NCBI RefSeq assembly: GCF_030812775.1
Contig: NZ_JAUSTI010000005.1
Coordinates: forward strand, 248,001 to 312,000
Direction of reading: 5' to 3'
Source: Paenibacillus tundrae
Lineage (GTDB): Bacteria; Bacillota; Bacilli; Paenibacillales; Paenibacillaceae
DNA length: 64,000 nt
This document shows, piece by piece, positions 27,550 to 36,870 of this stretch. A model generated the notes under the pieces. That model saw only the letters and a program-made list of their open reading frames with translations. It ran no database searches and had not been told where the DNA came from. Position 1 is the stretch's first letter. The number at the start of each line of letters is the position of its first letter. The translations under genes were made by a program, and so were the position numbers.

Positions 27550-28656
27550 TTAACGTTTGGACTGACGGGCAAGATAGGCACTGTAGTGGAAAATGCGTTC
27601 CAGCGACCTACGTCTGATCTGTGGTTCATCGAATTTCATAGGCTTTGCATTAGCTTCAAAAAACCAGATCTCGCCGAGATCATCCACCCCAAGATCCATG
27701 GACATCTCGCCAAGGGTGTGCCCCGATCCACGTTCGACTTGCCTAGCAATCATCAGCGAGGTTGATTTCACCCTCTTCATTAGCGTGGTGCTTAACTCCT
27801 CACCGAAGAGCTCAGTCAGCAGCTTTTCGGGATCCTCCACACTGCCTCCGCGAGGGACATGTGTCGTGATGCTACGGGAACCGGCCAACCTCGCACCGAC
27901 GCCCGTAACACTCCATTGACCTTTACTATTCTTCTGCACAAGTACCCGTAGATCGAAAGGGCGTTTACGAGAAGAAGCGAGTTCAATGCCTTGCTGCATA
28001 ATGTACGGGGTATGACCCGTCTCTCTACGGATGCGAGCCCACAACTTGGCGAGTGTAGCAGTTTTGTATGTGGTGCTTTTTCTAGAACTTTGGACTTTGA
28101 GCCGATAAGGGAGCCGATCCTTCTCTTGAAACTTGAGCATCATGATACCTTTTCCCGCTTTGCCGCTTTCGGGTTTCAAGTATAGATAAGGATAGGATTT
28201 GAGCACAGTAGCAAGTGCGGATGCACTGCGCATACGGCGAGTATAAGGTATTAGGTTTTGAGTCGATTTCGACTTCTTGAGCCATTCAAATAGATTCCAC
28301 TTGTTGAAGAAAAAAGGATTATATAACTCGATCCCAGATTCCATGCATTCAGCGATTTTACGTTGAACCGACGGTTTGCGCTCATCTTCCCGGTTCGGTA
28401 TGCGATTATACAGGACATGGGGAAGTGGGAAGGACTGTGAAGTCCATTTTCCACTTCCTTTGTTGTAGATGTAGCCTTTGACGGTCGAGCCAGCCACATT
28501 CAGATCACGGACAGTCACGATGTAGACCACATACCCCATACTTTCTCCGGTTTGAATAATGTCTTGAAAATTTTGATGATTTCCCCTGAACATCCGTTGA
28601 TCATCATGCATCGTCAACACGGCAATGACAGGTTTAAAATCATCGTGAAGGCTCAT
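27550..28656 (-). CDS. YheC/YheD-family ATP-grasp protein (paralogue 4, short form)
   Basis: This 368-residue protein has the ATP-grasp motifs KPESGKAGKGIMML and FFEANAKPMK, and no extra N-terminal domain. Translation begins at ATG 28656; the upstream gene ends TGATG, so stop and start share one base and the pair is translationally coupled. Gene order and overlap suggest it forms a unit with the long paralogue before it. The frame is open to 28797 without a ribosome site. Cytosolic in the mother cell is likely; substrate unknown. Confidence 0.88.
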   Translation of the reverse strand: MSLHDDFKPVIAVLTMHDDQRMFRGNHQNFQDIIQTGESMGYVVYIVTVRDLNVAGSTVKGYIYNKGSGKWTSQSFPLPHVLYNRIPNREDERKPSVQRKIAECMESGIELYNPFFFNKWNLFEWLKKSKSTQNLIPYTRRMRSASALATVLKSYPYLYLKPESGKAGKGIMMLKFQEKDRLPYRLKVQSSRKSTTYKTATLAKLWARIRRETGHTPYIMQQGIELASSRKRPFDLRVLVQKNSKGQWSVTGVGARLAGSRSITTHVPRGGSVEDPEKLLTELFGEELSTTLMKRVKSTSLMIARQVERGSGHTLGEMSMDLGVDDLGEIWFFEANAKPMKFDEPQIRRRSLERIFHYSAYLARQSKR

Positions 28657-30029
28657 CAAATGTCGTCCTTCTTCCGGAATTTGCTCAAGTATAGGCAATG
28701 TTCCAAGATGTGCTCCACTGATGATTTTCCCTCCACTCGGAGTGAAGGGTGACGGAAAATGGAGCGTCCGGGTTTGGCGTTCGCTTCGAACATCCATACA
28801 TGTTCCTCCTGATCAATGCCCAGATCAAAGCCAATCTCACCAATCAAATGCTGGTGCTGGGTTTCAATCGCCTGGGCCAGTGTAATAGCGACGGATTTGG
28901 CCTGCCCTAGCACTTCTCCCGCGCGGTCACCGAAGTTACGGCTGAGCGCCTGCTCAGGGGTCATTAGAGAGCCGCCGTTTTTGATATGTGTTGTTACGCT
29001 ACCCCGACCTGCCTTCTTGGCGCCGATGCCAACGACGACCCACTGATTGCTGCCGTTTTTGTGCATGTGAAAACGAAAATCAATCGGGCATTCATCGATT
29101 TCAATAAGACGGATTCCCTGCTGAACGACGTAACCACGGAGCTGCTTGCCATGTCTGCCTTGCAGCATCCGCATCAAGCTACTGAACGAGCCAAAACGCA
29201 AAAGTGCATTGCCGCTTTTTTTGCGATAACGTGCGAAATATCCCCGTTTGGGTGAGTAGGTCAAACGATAAATCCCGTTGCCGAGACTTCCAGCCGTTGG
29301 CTTATAATAGACAAATTGATGGCGCTCGAGCATTTCTTTCATTTGCTCCACTGTCGGATTCGTAATGGATTCAGGAATATAACGCCCTGCGGACGGATCA
29401 TTCTCCAGCAATTTATAGATATCCGATTTGTTAAAAAAGCTCCAGTTGAAGAAAGGAATTTTCCGGCGGATGAACCGTTCGCGCAACTGGTTAATCGCAG
29501 GTGAAAAATCGGAACGTCGGCTCGGCAACCGATTATATACAACATCCGGCAACGGTACAGTTTTGCGTACAAAGCTACCATTTTCATTCAGAAAGTATCC
29601 AGATACCGTCTCATTTGACCAATTGATATCTCGTGGTGTGAAGGCATAAATATAAGATTTACGACTTCCTTCACGAAGCAATTGTTTGATAAAGCCGGTA
29701 CGAGAACCGAACGGATTCGTACTGGTCGCTGGACCGTCAGACAATACACCGATCAGTGGTCCAAGCTGAACCTCATCGTTCTGCAGGTTGCGCAAGTAGA
29801 TGCTCCCACGTTTGGGGACATTCATCAGATTGCGGATGCCTGAGGCGAGATAGAGGTGTTTCCCCGCCTTCTTAATAGGTTTGATCGTAGCAGGTACGCG
29901 GTCTCGACCAAATCGCAGATGTATCGTTTTTTTACCAGACAGATTGAGGCTCTTCATTAATGCGTTGGACACATATACCACCTTATCCGGCTGTTGAGTG
30001 AAATGCAGATTGCAAAAGGTCAAACTCAT
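28656..30029 (-). CDS. YheC/YheD-family ATP-grasp protein (paralogue 3, long form)
   Basis: This 457-residue protein is YheD-like in length (B. subtilis YheD is about 450). Residues 1-95 form an extra domain with alternating strands (VVYVSNALMKSL, then LYLASGIRNLMNVP), followed by the ATP-grasp region with KPTAGSLGNGI and MFEANAKPGR. ATG 30029 follows TAGGAGGAT. It overlaps the short paralogue downstream by one base and is 60 bp after the preceding paralogue. Spore association is inferred from the family. Confidence 0.88.
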   Translation of the reverse strand: MSLTFCNLHFTQQPDKVVYVSNALMKSLNLSGKKTIHLRFGRDRVPATIKPIKKAGKHLYLASGIRNLMNVPKRGSIYLRNLQNDEVQLGPLIGVLSDGPATSTNPFGSRTGFIKQLLREGSRKSYIYAFTPRDINWSNETVSGYFLNENGSFVRKTVPLPDVVYNRLPSRRSDFSPAINQLRERFIRRKIPFFNWSFFNKSDIYKLLENDPSAGRYIPESITNPTVEQMKEMLERHQFVYYKPTAGSLGNGIYRLTYSPKRGYFARYRKKSGNALLRFGSFSSLMRMLQGRHGKQLRGYVVQQGIRLIEIDECPIDFRFHMHKNGSNQWVVVGIGAKKAGRGSVTTHIKNGGSLMTPEQALSRNFGDRAGEVLGQAKSVAITLAQAIETQHQHLIGEIGFDLGIDQEEHVWMFEANAKPGRSIFRHPSLRVEGKSSVEHILEHCLYLSKFRKKDDI

Positions 30030-30089
30030 GATTTATCCTCCTATCCTGAAAAGAACCTTCGGCTCCATGGCAAGCGGGCGCTGCAGGCC

Positions 30090-31280
30090 TTAGCCGCCGT
30101 GAATCTGGATGGGTTTCAGGCCAGCTTTGCTGGATGTATTCGGCATTTTCATTGTTGGACGGTAGACGTCCGTGAGAACATGTTGTTGCAGCAAATAACG
30201 AGCATAGGCAAGTGGTTCGGTATACGTCAGTGTATGCATCTGCGGATTATCCGCCATTGCGAATGCGGATCGACCTGGTTTGGAATTCACTTCGAGCAGC
30301 CAGAGACGGCCGTCAGTGTCTGCTCCGAAATCAATGCCAAGTTCAGCCAGCCGGCCAAATCGGCTCTCCAGCAGCGGAGGAATTAGAGTAGCCGCCTGCT
30401 TGATCCTCTCCAGCAAAATAGCGGTATGAGATGAACCATATCGATCCATCAGATATGAATGCACAGGATGTGCTGTACCTCCACCATGTAAATTAGAAGT
30501 GAGTGATCCCTCGATACCTTCTCGCACCATACATCCGGTCAGGGACCATTGCCCGTGACCATTTTTTTGTACTAGGGCTCGAATATCGAATGGATGCCCG
30601 TGATGGCTTAGATTAAGGTAAGGCTGCATAATCATTCTGTGGCGGGTCATAGATGATTCGACCCAGTCATGTACTGATTGATACGTATACAGTGAATAGC
30701 TAAACCTCTCATTGTGGGAGTCTCGACCATCTACGATCCAAGAACGGCCTGCTTCTGAAACGAGTCTGAAGGTATCCCGTCCGTGAGTTCCAGCCACCGG
30801 CTTGAAGAACAGTCCTGATGGCCAGCGCTTTAACCAAGGCTCCCACTTCACACCGGGTTGTAGGAGGAGCGTGGGCGTGAGTAAGGAACGCAGCGCCGGT
30901 TCGTGTGATAACGCCCGATGCACCTTCCATTTGCCAGGTAACGAAGTTGACCAGTAACTCGGTCGCTGTCCACTAGTTGACCACACAAGATGGTGAAGCT
31001 GTTGTCGTGTTTGTTTGGGGATAGGTCGCAAGCAGCGATCCATCAGCAGATGAATCTCGGGAATAGGAGCTTTCTTCCATACTCCGTGCCGGTACACATA
31101 TCCATGTTTAGGCAGTGTGCGTGTCAACTCGCTCGATATGACGAGCACGAATATATTGAGATTAAACTTCGGACTTTCCAAACTAAGACGCCTGCAGAAG
31201 AGTTCATCTGCGAAGGGAGAGGTTGCTTCCTCGCCACGAACCAGTATCGCCATGGTTTTGGGCGGATGCCATGGGAACAT
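30090..31280 (-). CDS. YheC/YheD-family ATP-grasp protein (paralogue 2, short form)
   Basis: This 396-residue protein is YheC-like in length. The glycine loop is altered: KPVAGTHGRDTF has lost the second glycine seen in the others (GRGI, GKGI, GNGI), while the C-terminal metal site LLEVNSKPGR is intact. It may bind nucleotide differently. ATG 31280 follows AGGAGGTG with good spacing. It lies 30 bp after the long paralogue upstream. Residues 70-110 hold many Arg and Gln. Confidence 0.86.
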   Translation of the reverse strand: MFPWHPPKTMAILVRGEEATSPFADELFCRRLSLESPKFNLNIFVLVISSELTRTLPKHGYVYRHGVWKKAPIPEIHLLMDRCLRPIPKQTRQQLHHLVWSTSGQRPSYWSTSLPGKWKVHRALSHEPALRSLLTPTLLLQPGVKWEPWLKRWPSGLFFKPVAGTHGRDTFRLVSEAGRSWIVDGRDSHNERFSYSLYTYQSVHDWVESSMTRHRMIMQPYLNLSHHGHPFDIRALVQKNGHGQWSLTGCMVREGIEGSLTSNLHGGGTAHPVHSYLMDRYGSSHTAILLERIKQAATLIPPLLESRFGRLAELGIDFGADTDGRLWLLEVNSKPGRSAFAMADNPQMHTLTYTEPLAYARYLLQQHVLTDVYRPTMKMPNTSSKAGLKPIQIHGG

Positions 31281-31310
31281 TGCTCTACACCTCCTGTTCT
31301 AGATGACTCT

Positions 31311-32678
31311 TCAGAATCCAGCGAGATAGCTTGAATATTCCAACATCGCTTTGACCGAAGGTCGGATTTTGCTCTCGCTTAGCGGTGTATTATCATTTTT
31401 AGATGGCTTCGAGTTGACTTCCAGCAGCCACACACGTCCTGTGGTGTCTAGGGCTAAGTCAATCCCGAGTTCACCAAAATGAGCGGGAATCGCTTGCTCA
31501 ATGCCTTTCGCAATATCCAGTGCAGCCGTGTGCAGCCCAGCGTAAGCTGAAGCTTTGGCAGCACTAGACAATGCCGTTTTGGCGACAGCTTCCTTGACGG
31601 TGCTTAGACTCCCGCCTCTTGCCAGATTGGAGACATAGTGACTTCCACCAGCAATGCGGGCAACAATTGAAGTGACACTCCATTTGCCAACTTTGTTTTT
31701 CTGCACCAGAGCACGGAAGTCTACAGGTCTGCCGCTATTATCGATCAAGGTCAGTCCCTGCTGAATCTGATAACGAGTTGTTTTCATTTTTCCAGACAGA
31801 CTGGCATACAGTTTATCCAATGAAGTATAGGTCTGCTTACGAGTGCCTCCAACGCTTGTAGCTAAAGTGAGGAAGCTTCCATCGTTCTGGCGGGATACTC
31901 GAATGATCCCTTTGCCCAGAGAGCCGCGAACAGGCTTAAGGAAAACGACGGGATATCGGTTGCACATCGCTTTGAGCATGGAAGAAGTTTTGAGCAGATG
32001 AGATTCCGGCATCACTTTTTTGAGCGTTGTGATGGACTTCAAAGCATCAAACACTTCATTTTTGTCCAGAAATTTTTCATTAAAGGTTTGTGTACCGTAG
32101 AGCGATTTTACTTCTTTCATGAAATGCTGTACGCTAGGTTTGTTCTCAAGCTTACGGGACGTCAGCCGGTTATTGACGACATCTGCTACAGGCAGAACGG
32201 TCTTTTTCCAGCCGTCATCGTACACCCAGCCTCGCATTTGACCCTTGACCGTTCCAATATCCTCTGGCGTAAAGAAGGATACATAGGCGCCTTGCTTCCG
32301 GCAGGCGTTCACCAGTTCATGACAGAACATCGTGATGGAGCCGAAGGGTCGATCAGGCTGATCGGGGTAATCCTGGCTAACCAACACACTGATGAAGGGA
32401 CCAAGGCGCAGCGTGCGACTGGCTGAACGATAAGATACGCTAAGCACAGAGCGGGGTACAAGGCCAGTTTGGCTGGCTACCGTCTGATTGATGCGTAGAC
32501 CGTCATAGCGAGGAACCGGAATGACGGTAACTTCACGGTGGAAAGAGCCAAATTGTAACTGAAGCGGCCTTCCCGAAGGGATCTTTAATGCTTTGAGTAC
32601 CCCTTCGCCCAGCATGATGACGTCGTCCTGCAAGATGCCCGAGCCGGTAACCTGAATCGTTACTTTTTTTGTGGACAT
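31311..32678 (-). CDS. YheC/YheD-family ATP-grasp protein (paralogue 1, long form)
   Basis: This 455-residue protein is the first gene of the array. Its N-terminal domain (1-100; VTIQVTGSGILQDD, then LQLQFGSFHREVTVIPVP) resembles that of paralogue 3, and the ATP-grasp region carries KPVRGSLGKGIIRV and LLEVNSKPSK. I choose ATG 32678 with AAGGAG 8 nt upstream; the frame is open to 32771. It is divergent from yheA with a 273-bp gap. I found no convincing sigma-E or sigma-K promoter before it. Confidence 0.88.
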   Translation of the reverse strand: MSTKKVTIQVTGSGILQDDVIMLGEGVLKALKIPSGRPLQLQFGSFHREVTVIPVPRYDGLRINQTVASQTGLVPRSVLSVSYRSASRTLRLGPFISVLVSQDYPDQPDRPFGSITMFCHELVNACRKQGAYVSFFTPEDIGTVKGQMRGWVYDDGWKKTVLPVADVVNNRLTSRKLENKPSVQHFMKEVKSLYGTQTFNEKFLDKNEVFDALKSITTLKKVMPESHLLKTSSMLKAMCNRYPVVFLKPVRGSLGKGIIRVSRQNDGSFLTLATSVGGTRKQTYTSLDKLYASLSGKMKTTRYQIQQGLTLIDNSGRPVDFRALVQKNKVGKWSVTSIVARIAGGSHYVSNLARGGSLSTVKEAVAKTALSSAAKASAYAGLHTAALDIAKGIEQAIPAHFGELGIDLALDTTGRVWLLEVNSKPSKNDNTPLSESKIRPSVKAMLEYSSYLAGF

Positions 32679-32951
32679 CACGGATCTCCTTCCGGGCGGC
32701 AACTTGATGTCTGATCTCGAAATTAAAGCGGCATCTGAAAACATGGCATGTGCTTCATCATATGAGGACATATATCCCTTGGTGATTGACCCATTTGGAT
32801 TAAATGCATTTCCTTCGGGTCAGGTGATGGAGGGCTTGTTTTGACTTGCCTTGTTTGACAGTGGTTATTTACGTGTATTAACACGGATGAACGTTGCGAT
32901 GAGAATGTGATGAACAAATGAACAACAACTCATATCCGAGGAGGAATTATA

Positions 32952-33299
32952 GTGAACATTTATGACAAAGCCAATGATTTGGCGAAAGCCCTGAGAGAAA
33001 GCAACGAGGTGGAGGAAATCACCTCTGCAATGAAGTTGATTGAAGCTGACCCAGAAGCAAAACGTATGTTGGATGGCTTCCGTGACCAGCAAATGGAGTT
33101 GCAACAACGTATGATGAGCGGGGATATGCCTGCACCAGAAGAGATGGAGAAAATGGAAAAGTTGTTTGAGGTGCTGAGCCTTAACCTGAACATCCGTCGT
33201 CTATTTGATGCTGAGCGTCGTCTGAGTGTCATCATTGAAGATGTGAACAAAATTATCGCTGATAGCCTTGGTCACTTGTATGGTGGCTCAGAAGCATAA
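32952..33299 (+). CDS. yheA: YheA, YlbF/YmcA-family small protein
   Basis: This 115-residue helical protein has the YlbF/YmcA pattern: N-terminal YDKANDLAKALRES, a Met-rich middle (MLDGFRDQQMELQQRMM), and a C-terminal helix ending VNKIIADSLGHLY. It is the YheA type (UPF0342), whose gene neighbours yheC and yheD in B. subtilis, as here. Members may form a complex that affects RNA processing, but YheA itself is uncharacterised. GTG 32952 follows GAGGAGG. It is divergent from the YheC/YheD array. Confidence 0.88.
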   Translation: MNIYDKANDLAKALRESNEVEEITSAMKLIEADPEAKRMLDGFRDQQMELQQRMMSGDMPAPEEMEKMEKLFEVLSLNLNIRRLFDAERRLSVIIEDVNKIIADSLGHLYGGSEA

Positions 33300-33449
33300 G
33301 GTGATCTAGTAGCTCTACACATGCGTATATACGTCAAGTTATGACTACATGAATGTATCCTAACGATTTGTCCAAACCTTTCATATTACAGCGATCCGGT
33401 TCATAGACTAGACATATAGAGTCGATCAAGAACGAAGGAGCTGTGAATT

Positions 33450-33734
33450 GTGAAAAGGTTGAAAAAAGCAAAACATGTGATCTATCTGTTGATTGCCTTG
33501 TCGATGCTAGTTATTGCATTGCCTCGAATTTCCTTCGCAGGTGGAATGGACTGGGTGAACATTTTTGGTATCGTGTGGGTGCTATTCTCCATGTTAATCA
33601 TTGGTGCTCACTTACATTTCATTCTCGGTGTGGATGAAGAGAAGAAGCGTGCTCTTGAAGCGGTAAGACGCGCCAAGTTACGGCAATGGGAAATGAAGCT
33701 GATGGACAAGCAGGAACAGAGTAAATCGGTGTAG
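33450..33734 (+). CDS. Small membrane protein with two transmembrane segments
   Basis: This 94-residue protein begins at GTG 33450, 9 nt after GAAGGAG. Two hydrophobic segments (about 8-28 and 37-57) are followed by a charged, helical tail of about 35 residues rich in Lys, Arg and Glu. I do not recognise a named family. It has its own terminator at 33806-33849. Confidence 0.75.
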   Translation: MKRLKKAKHVIYLLIALSMLVIALPRISFAGGMDWVNIFGIVWVLFSMLIIGAHLHFILGVDEEKKRALEAVRRAKLRQWEMKLMDKQEQSKSV

Positions 33735-33805
33735 AGATTGTTTAAAAAGTCCGGAATGGATCAAGCATGGTTAGGTGCGTAGTGGACGAGTTGGAGCTAT
33801 TGTAG

Positions 33806-33849
33806 AAAGACCGTATTCTCTTCTATCGTGAGGAGATGCGGTCTTTTTT
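33806..33849 (+). terminator. Terminator after the 94-residue membrane protein
   Basis: AGACCG pairs with CGGTCT (33839-33844), with CTCTTC/GAGGAG pairing further inside, followed by six T. Confidence 0.85.
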
Positions 33850-33943
33850 GGCGATCTTTTTTTGAGATAAATGAAGGTGTTCATGATCTATTAAAGAGGT
33901 TGTATACATACGGAGACACGATGGGGTTATTTTCCTTTGCTCG

Positions 33944-33952
33944 TGTTATAAT
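33944..33952 (+). promoter_or_regulatory. Extended -10 promoter of ytoI
   Basis: TGTTATAAT is an extended -10 with a perfect TATAAT at 33947-33952, about 43 bp upstream of the TTG start. No good -35 is visible. Confidence 0.6.
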
Positions 33953-33994
33953 AGATACAGAATAGTACAGATGCATCTTCGGGGGTGGTACAGT

Positions 33995-35329
33995 TTGGAC
34001 GGACAAGAAGAGAATGTAACGAAGCATGAACAACTGTTACAGCATATCGAACAATTGAAGGTTGGTAGTAAAATATCCGTTCGTGGATTAGCGCGAGAAC
34101 TTGGGGTAAGTGAAGGTACCGCATACCGCGCGGTGAAAGAGGCAGAGAACTTTGGGATGGTTGTGACCAAGGAAAGAATCGGAACGGTTCGAATTGAGAA
34201 GAGACCTCGGGGCATGACAGAGCAGCTTACTTTTGCCGATGTGGTCACGATTGTAGAAGGACATGTGCTCGGCGGCAGTGACGGACTTGCCAAACCGCTC
34301 CATAAATACGTGATCGGTGCGATGAAAGAGCAAGCGATGGCTCGTTATATCGATGCAGGAAGTTTGTTGATTGTTGGTAACCGTGATAATGCACACTCGC
34401 TTGCCCTTGAGCAGGGAGCTGGTGTATTGATTACTGGGGGCTTTGGAACAAGTCGAGAGGTGCGTTTGCTTGCTGATGAACTTGGGCTACCCATTATCTC
34501 TTCCAGACATGATACATTCACTGTGGCCTCTATGATCAACCGAGCGATCTTTGACCGACTGATTAAGAAAAAAATTATGCTGGTTGAGGATATCATCGGT
34601 CAGAAACCACGACTTCAGGTACTTAAGGTGACCAGTTCAGCCTCGGATTTCCACAAGCTGGTTGCAGAGACAGGAGAACATCGCTTTCCTGTGGTGGATG
34701 AATGGAACCGTGTTATTGGGATTGTGAGTCTCAAAGATGTGAGTGAATTGAAAGAAGATCAGAGCATAGAGAAATGTGTAGTACGCCGGCCAGTTACAGC
34801 CTCACTGCAGACCTCTCTCGCTTCGGCTGCTCAGATTATGACCTGGGAGGGAATTGATTTCCTGCCCATCGTGGATCGGAACCGTAAATTAATTGCTTCC
34901 GTGACACGCAAAGAAGTCCTTCAGGCGATGCGGGATGCTCAGAAGCAACCCCAGCTCGGGGAGACCTTCGATCATCTGATCTGGAACGGATTCGCCGAAG
35001 AACGCGGAGAGCAGAATGAACTGATGTTTCATGGATTTATTATTCCGCAGATGGCGACGGATCTTGGAACGATCTCAGAAGGGGTTCTCCTTAACATCAT
35101 GACACAAGCCGGACGCCGTGCTGCATGGGACGTGACGGGCAATGACCATGTTGTGGATAATGTGACTACCTATTTCGTCAGACCCGTGCAGATCGAAGAT
35201 CAGATTCTGGTTCGTCCGATTATTTTGGAGACAAGCCGTCGTACCTGCAAAATGGACATTGTGATTACACGTGATGGAAGTGTAGTATGCAAAGCGGTCA
35301 TGACCTTACAATCCATTGATCATGCGTAG
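33995..35329 (+). CDS. ytoI: YtoI: helix-turn-helix, DRTGG, CBS and hotdog domain protein
   Basis: This roughly 444-residue protein has, in order: a DeoR-type helix-turn-helix near 25-60 (SVRGLARELGVSEGTAYRAV), a DRTGG domain around 75-190 (GGFGTSREVRLLADELGLP), a CBS pair around 205-325 and a C-terminal hotdog (thioesterase-fold) domain at 330-440. This is the B. subtilis YtoI layout. I choose TTG 33995 with GGGGGTGG 6 nt upstream. DRTGG domains are found in phosphotransacetylase-linked proteins; the CBS pair may bind an adenine nucleotide. It is convergent with ytpI. Role unknown. Confidence 0.88.
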   Translation: MDGQEENVTKHEQLLQHIEQLKVGSKISVRGLARELGVSEGTAYRAVKEAENFGMVVTKERIGTVRIEKRPRGMTEQLTFADVVTIVEGHVLGGSDGLAKPLHKYVIGAMKEQAMARYIDAGSLLIVGNRDNAHSLALEQGAGVLITGGFGTSREVRLLADELGLPIISSRHDTFTVASMINRAIFDRLIKKKIMLVEDIIGQKPRLQVLKVTSSASDFHKLVAETGEHRFPVVDEWNRVIGIVSLKDVSELKEDQSIEKCVVRRPVTASLQTSLASAAQIMTWEGIDFLPIVDRNRKLIASVTRKEVLQAMRDAQKQPQLGETFDHLIWNGFAEERGEQNELMFHGFIIPQMATDLGTISEGVLLNIMTQAGRRAAWDVTGNDHVVDNVTTYFVRPVQIEDQILVRPIILETSRRTCKMDIVITRDGSVVCKAVMTLQSIDHA

Positions 35330-35489
35330 TAGCGTCGTGGTCACTATATTATTGGGTGTAATTCCAAAAGAGGATACCTCCTCATCGTTTACGTCAACCG
35401 TTATGGAGTGCGCGGTCAGACATGTATTTGATGTAGGCAGAGATCCTCTTTTTGTTAACCGAACGTATGGAAAGACAGGGTGAGTTACT

Positions 35490-35831
35490 TTAAACGGATG
35501 GGCTGGATGGATGAGGTGATCTGCCTTCTGCCTGTTGCTGCAGCCGAGCATAATGACTACGGTTACGCAAACCAGCAAACAGATTGTATGCACCAACTAG
35601 CAAAAAAAACGCTTCCACAACGATGGCCAATGTTGAGCCGCTAAAGACAAACATGAGGATTAGAGCCAGTACAATGAGCATTGCACCCATCCAGATGTTT
35701 GTCCAGGAACGATACACACCTGTGGTAGCAGGATGTGCGCTTCGATGGGAACGAATACTATTCACGGCGGCACAGACCAGGGTCAATGTGAAGATGGCGA
35801 TAAGGCTGTACTTGAGTACTTCAATAAACAC
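35490..35831 (-). CDS. ytpI: YtpI family membrane protein
   Basis: This 113-residue protein has three hydrophobic segments (about residues 7-25, 43-63 and 69-90), and the genomic neighbourhood ytoI/ytpI/ytrI matches B. subtilis. GTG 35831 follows AAAGGAGCC. The C-terminus is polar. No function is known. It is convergent with ytoI. Confidence 0.8.
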   Translation of the reverse strand: MFIEVLKYSLIAIFTLTLVCAAVNSIRSHRSAHPATTGVYRSWTNIWMGAMLIVLALILMFVFSGSTLAIVVEAFFLLVGAYNLFAGLRNRSHYARLQQQAEGRSPHPSSPSV

Positions 35832-35862
35832 GAATACCAGGCTCCTTTTCTGGAAAGCATTT

Positions 35863-35909
35863 ACTGCCCTTATTGTATCATGTCATTTGCAGACAAGGGC
35901 AGTTTTTTT
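35863..35909 (+). terminator. Plus-strand terminator between two minus-strand genes
   Basis: ACTGCCCTT (35863-35871) pairs with AAGGGCAGT (35895-35903) and the T run (to 35909) is on the plus strand. Both flanking genes are on the minus strand, so it would end antisense readthrough from ytoI. A weaker pairing, AAAAGAGGAT with ATCCTCTTTTT, lies at 35367-35463. Confidence 0.65.
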
Positions 35910-35956
35910 GCTGTGGTATTCGTGAATCAATCATTCGTGAAACTACATAGTGTGGG

Positions 35957-36445
35957 TTACGTTGGGACATGTTGACGAATCTGCACCCAGACTTGTAGCA
36001 CACCTTCCATCACTAGCATCGTTTTCACTTGAACGGTATAATCCTTCTCTCGAACCGTATACACCTTTTGATTTAACATAATCCGGGTCATTTTACTATA
36101 TTCGTCGATGTTGAAAACATCTCGTCCACGAAGCGCCTCGAGTTCATCGCCGACCTTTTGCAGTAATACTTTTAACGAAGCCTCGTCTGGCCCCTTGTCA
36201 GAATCCTCTGCTCGGACTTTAATTTCTTTGATGACCGTTTGGCGTTTACTATATTTCTTCAGCGTTTTGATATCTTTCTCATTCTGATGAAGTTGTAGCT
36301 GTAATTCCTGATTGTTCAGCCACAAGGTGTTGTAACTGAGGTGAAATATCGCATTGTAAACAATGGCTCCTGCAATCATACCAAGGACAAAAACAGCGGT
36401 CATGCGCATTAATGGACGGTAGTTGGAGAACGGCGGGATTCTCAT
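35957..36445 (-). CDS. ytrI: Sporulation membrane protein YtrI
   Basis: This 162-residue protein has one transmembrane segment (about 14-33) followed by a long predicted coiled coil (LQLQLHQNEKDIKTLKKYS) and a C-terminal beta-rich domain with VYTVREKDYTVQV. It resembles B. subtilis YtrI in length and layout, which is made under sigma-E and needed for efficient sporulation. It lies 21 bp after ytrH and is probably cotranscribed. ATG 36445. Confidence 0.85.
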   Translation of the reverse strand: MRIPPFSNYRPLMRMTAVFVLGMIAGAIVYNAIFHLSYNTLWLNNQELQLQLHQNEKDIKTLKKYSKRQTVIKEIKVRAEDSDKGPDEASLKVLLQKVGDELEALRGRDVFNIDEYSKMTRIMLNQKVYTVREKDYTVQVKTMLVMEGVLQVWVQIRQHVPT

Positions 36446-36466
36446 GAACCTTGTCCTGTGACCATA

Positions 36467-36796
36467 TCAGCCACGTCCGCCGCCGCAGACCCATTTCACA
36501 AGTTCGGTTCCCATATGAGCGCCCATGAAGGCTGAGATGAGATACAAGATTTGTTTGACTGCTGGTGATAGATTACCGTCAAAGAAATTACTTTCGATAA
36601 CACGCATGGGATCAATCGTACCTCCGACTGCCGCTGCAAGTGCCCATATTTTTATTTTGCCTGAAATATCTAGCATCGTCTGTGTAGGCGGCTGAAGAGA
36701 AATGACAGCTCCAATCCCTCCAATCATGGCACCGCCAAGTACGATCCCGAATGCGATAAAAAAATCAAGAATAGCTTTGGACAAAAATGTGCTCAT
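36467..36796 (-). CDS. ytrH: Sporulation protein YtrH
   Basis: This 109-residue protein has two or three hydrophobic segments, the first rich in Gly (IVLGGAMIGGIGAVISL), and the YtrH pattern VGGTIDPMRVIESN and GAHMGTELVKWV. B. subtilis YtrH is sigma-E-dependent and required for sporulation. ATG 36796 follows AAGGAG. First gene of ytrHI, divergent from dnaE, with a matching sigma-E promoter at 36871-36901. Confidence 0.9.
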   Translation of the reverse strand: MSTFLSKAILDFFIAFGIVLGGAMIGGIGAVISLQPPTQTMLDISGKIKIWALAAAVGGTIDPMRVIESNFFDGNLSPAVKQILYLISAFMGAHMGTELVKWVCGGGRG

Positions 36797-36870
36797 CTAG
36801 CAACACTCCTTCTCAGGCCCAGTAAACGTCCCCATATCCGAGTTCGAATAGGAGGGCGGCTTGTACTTCT

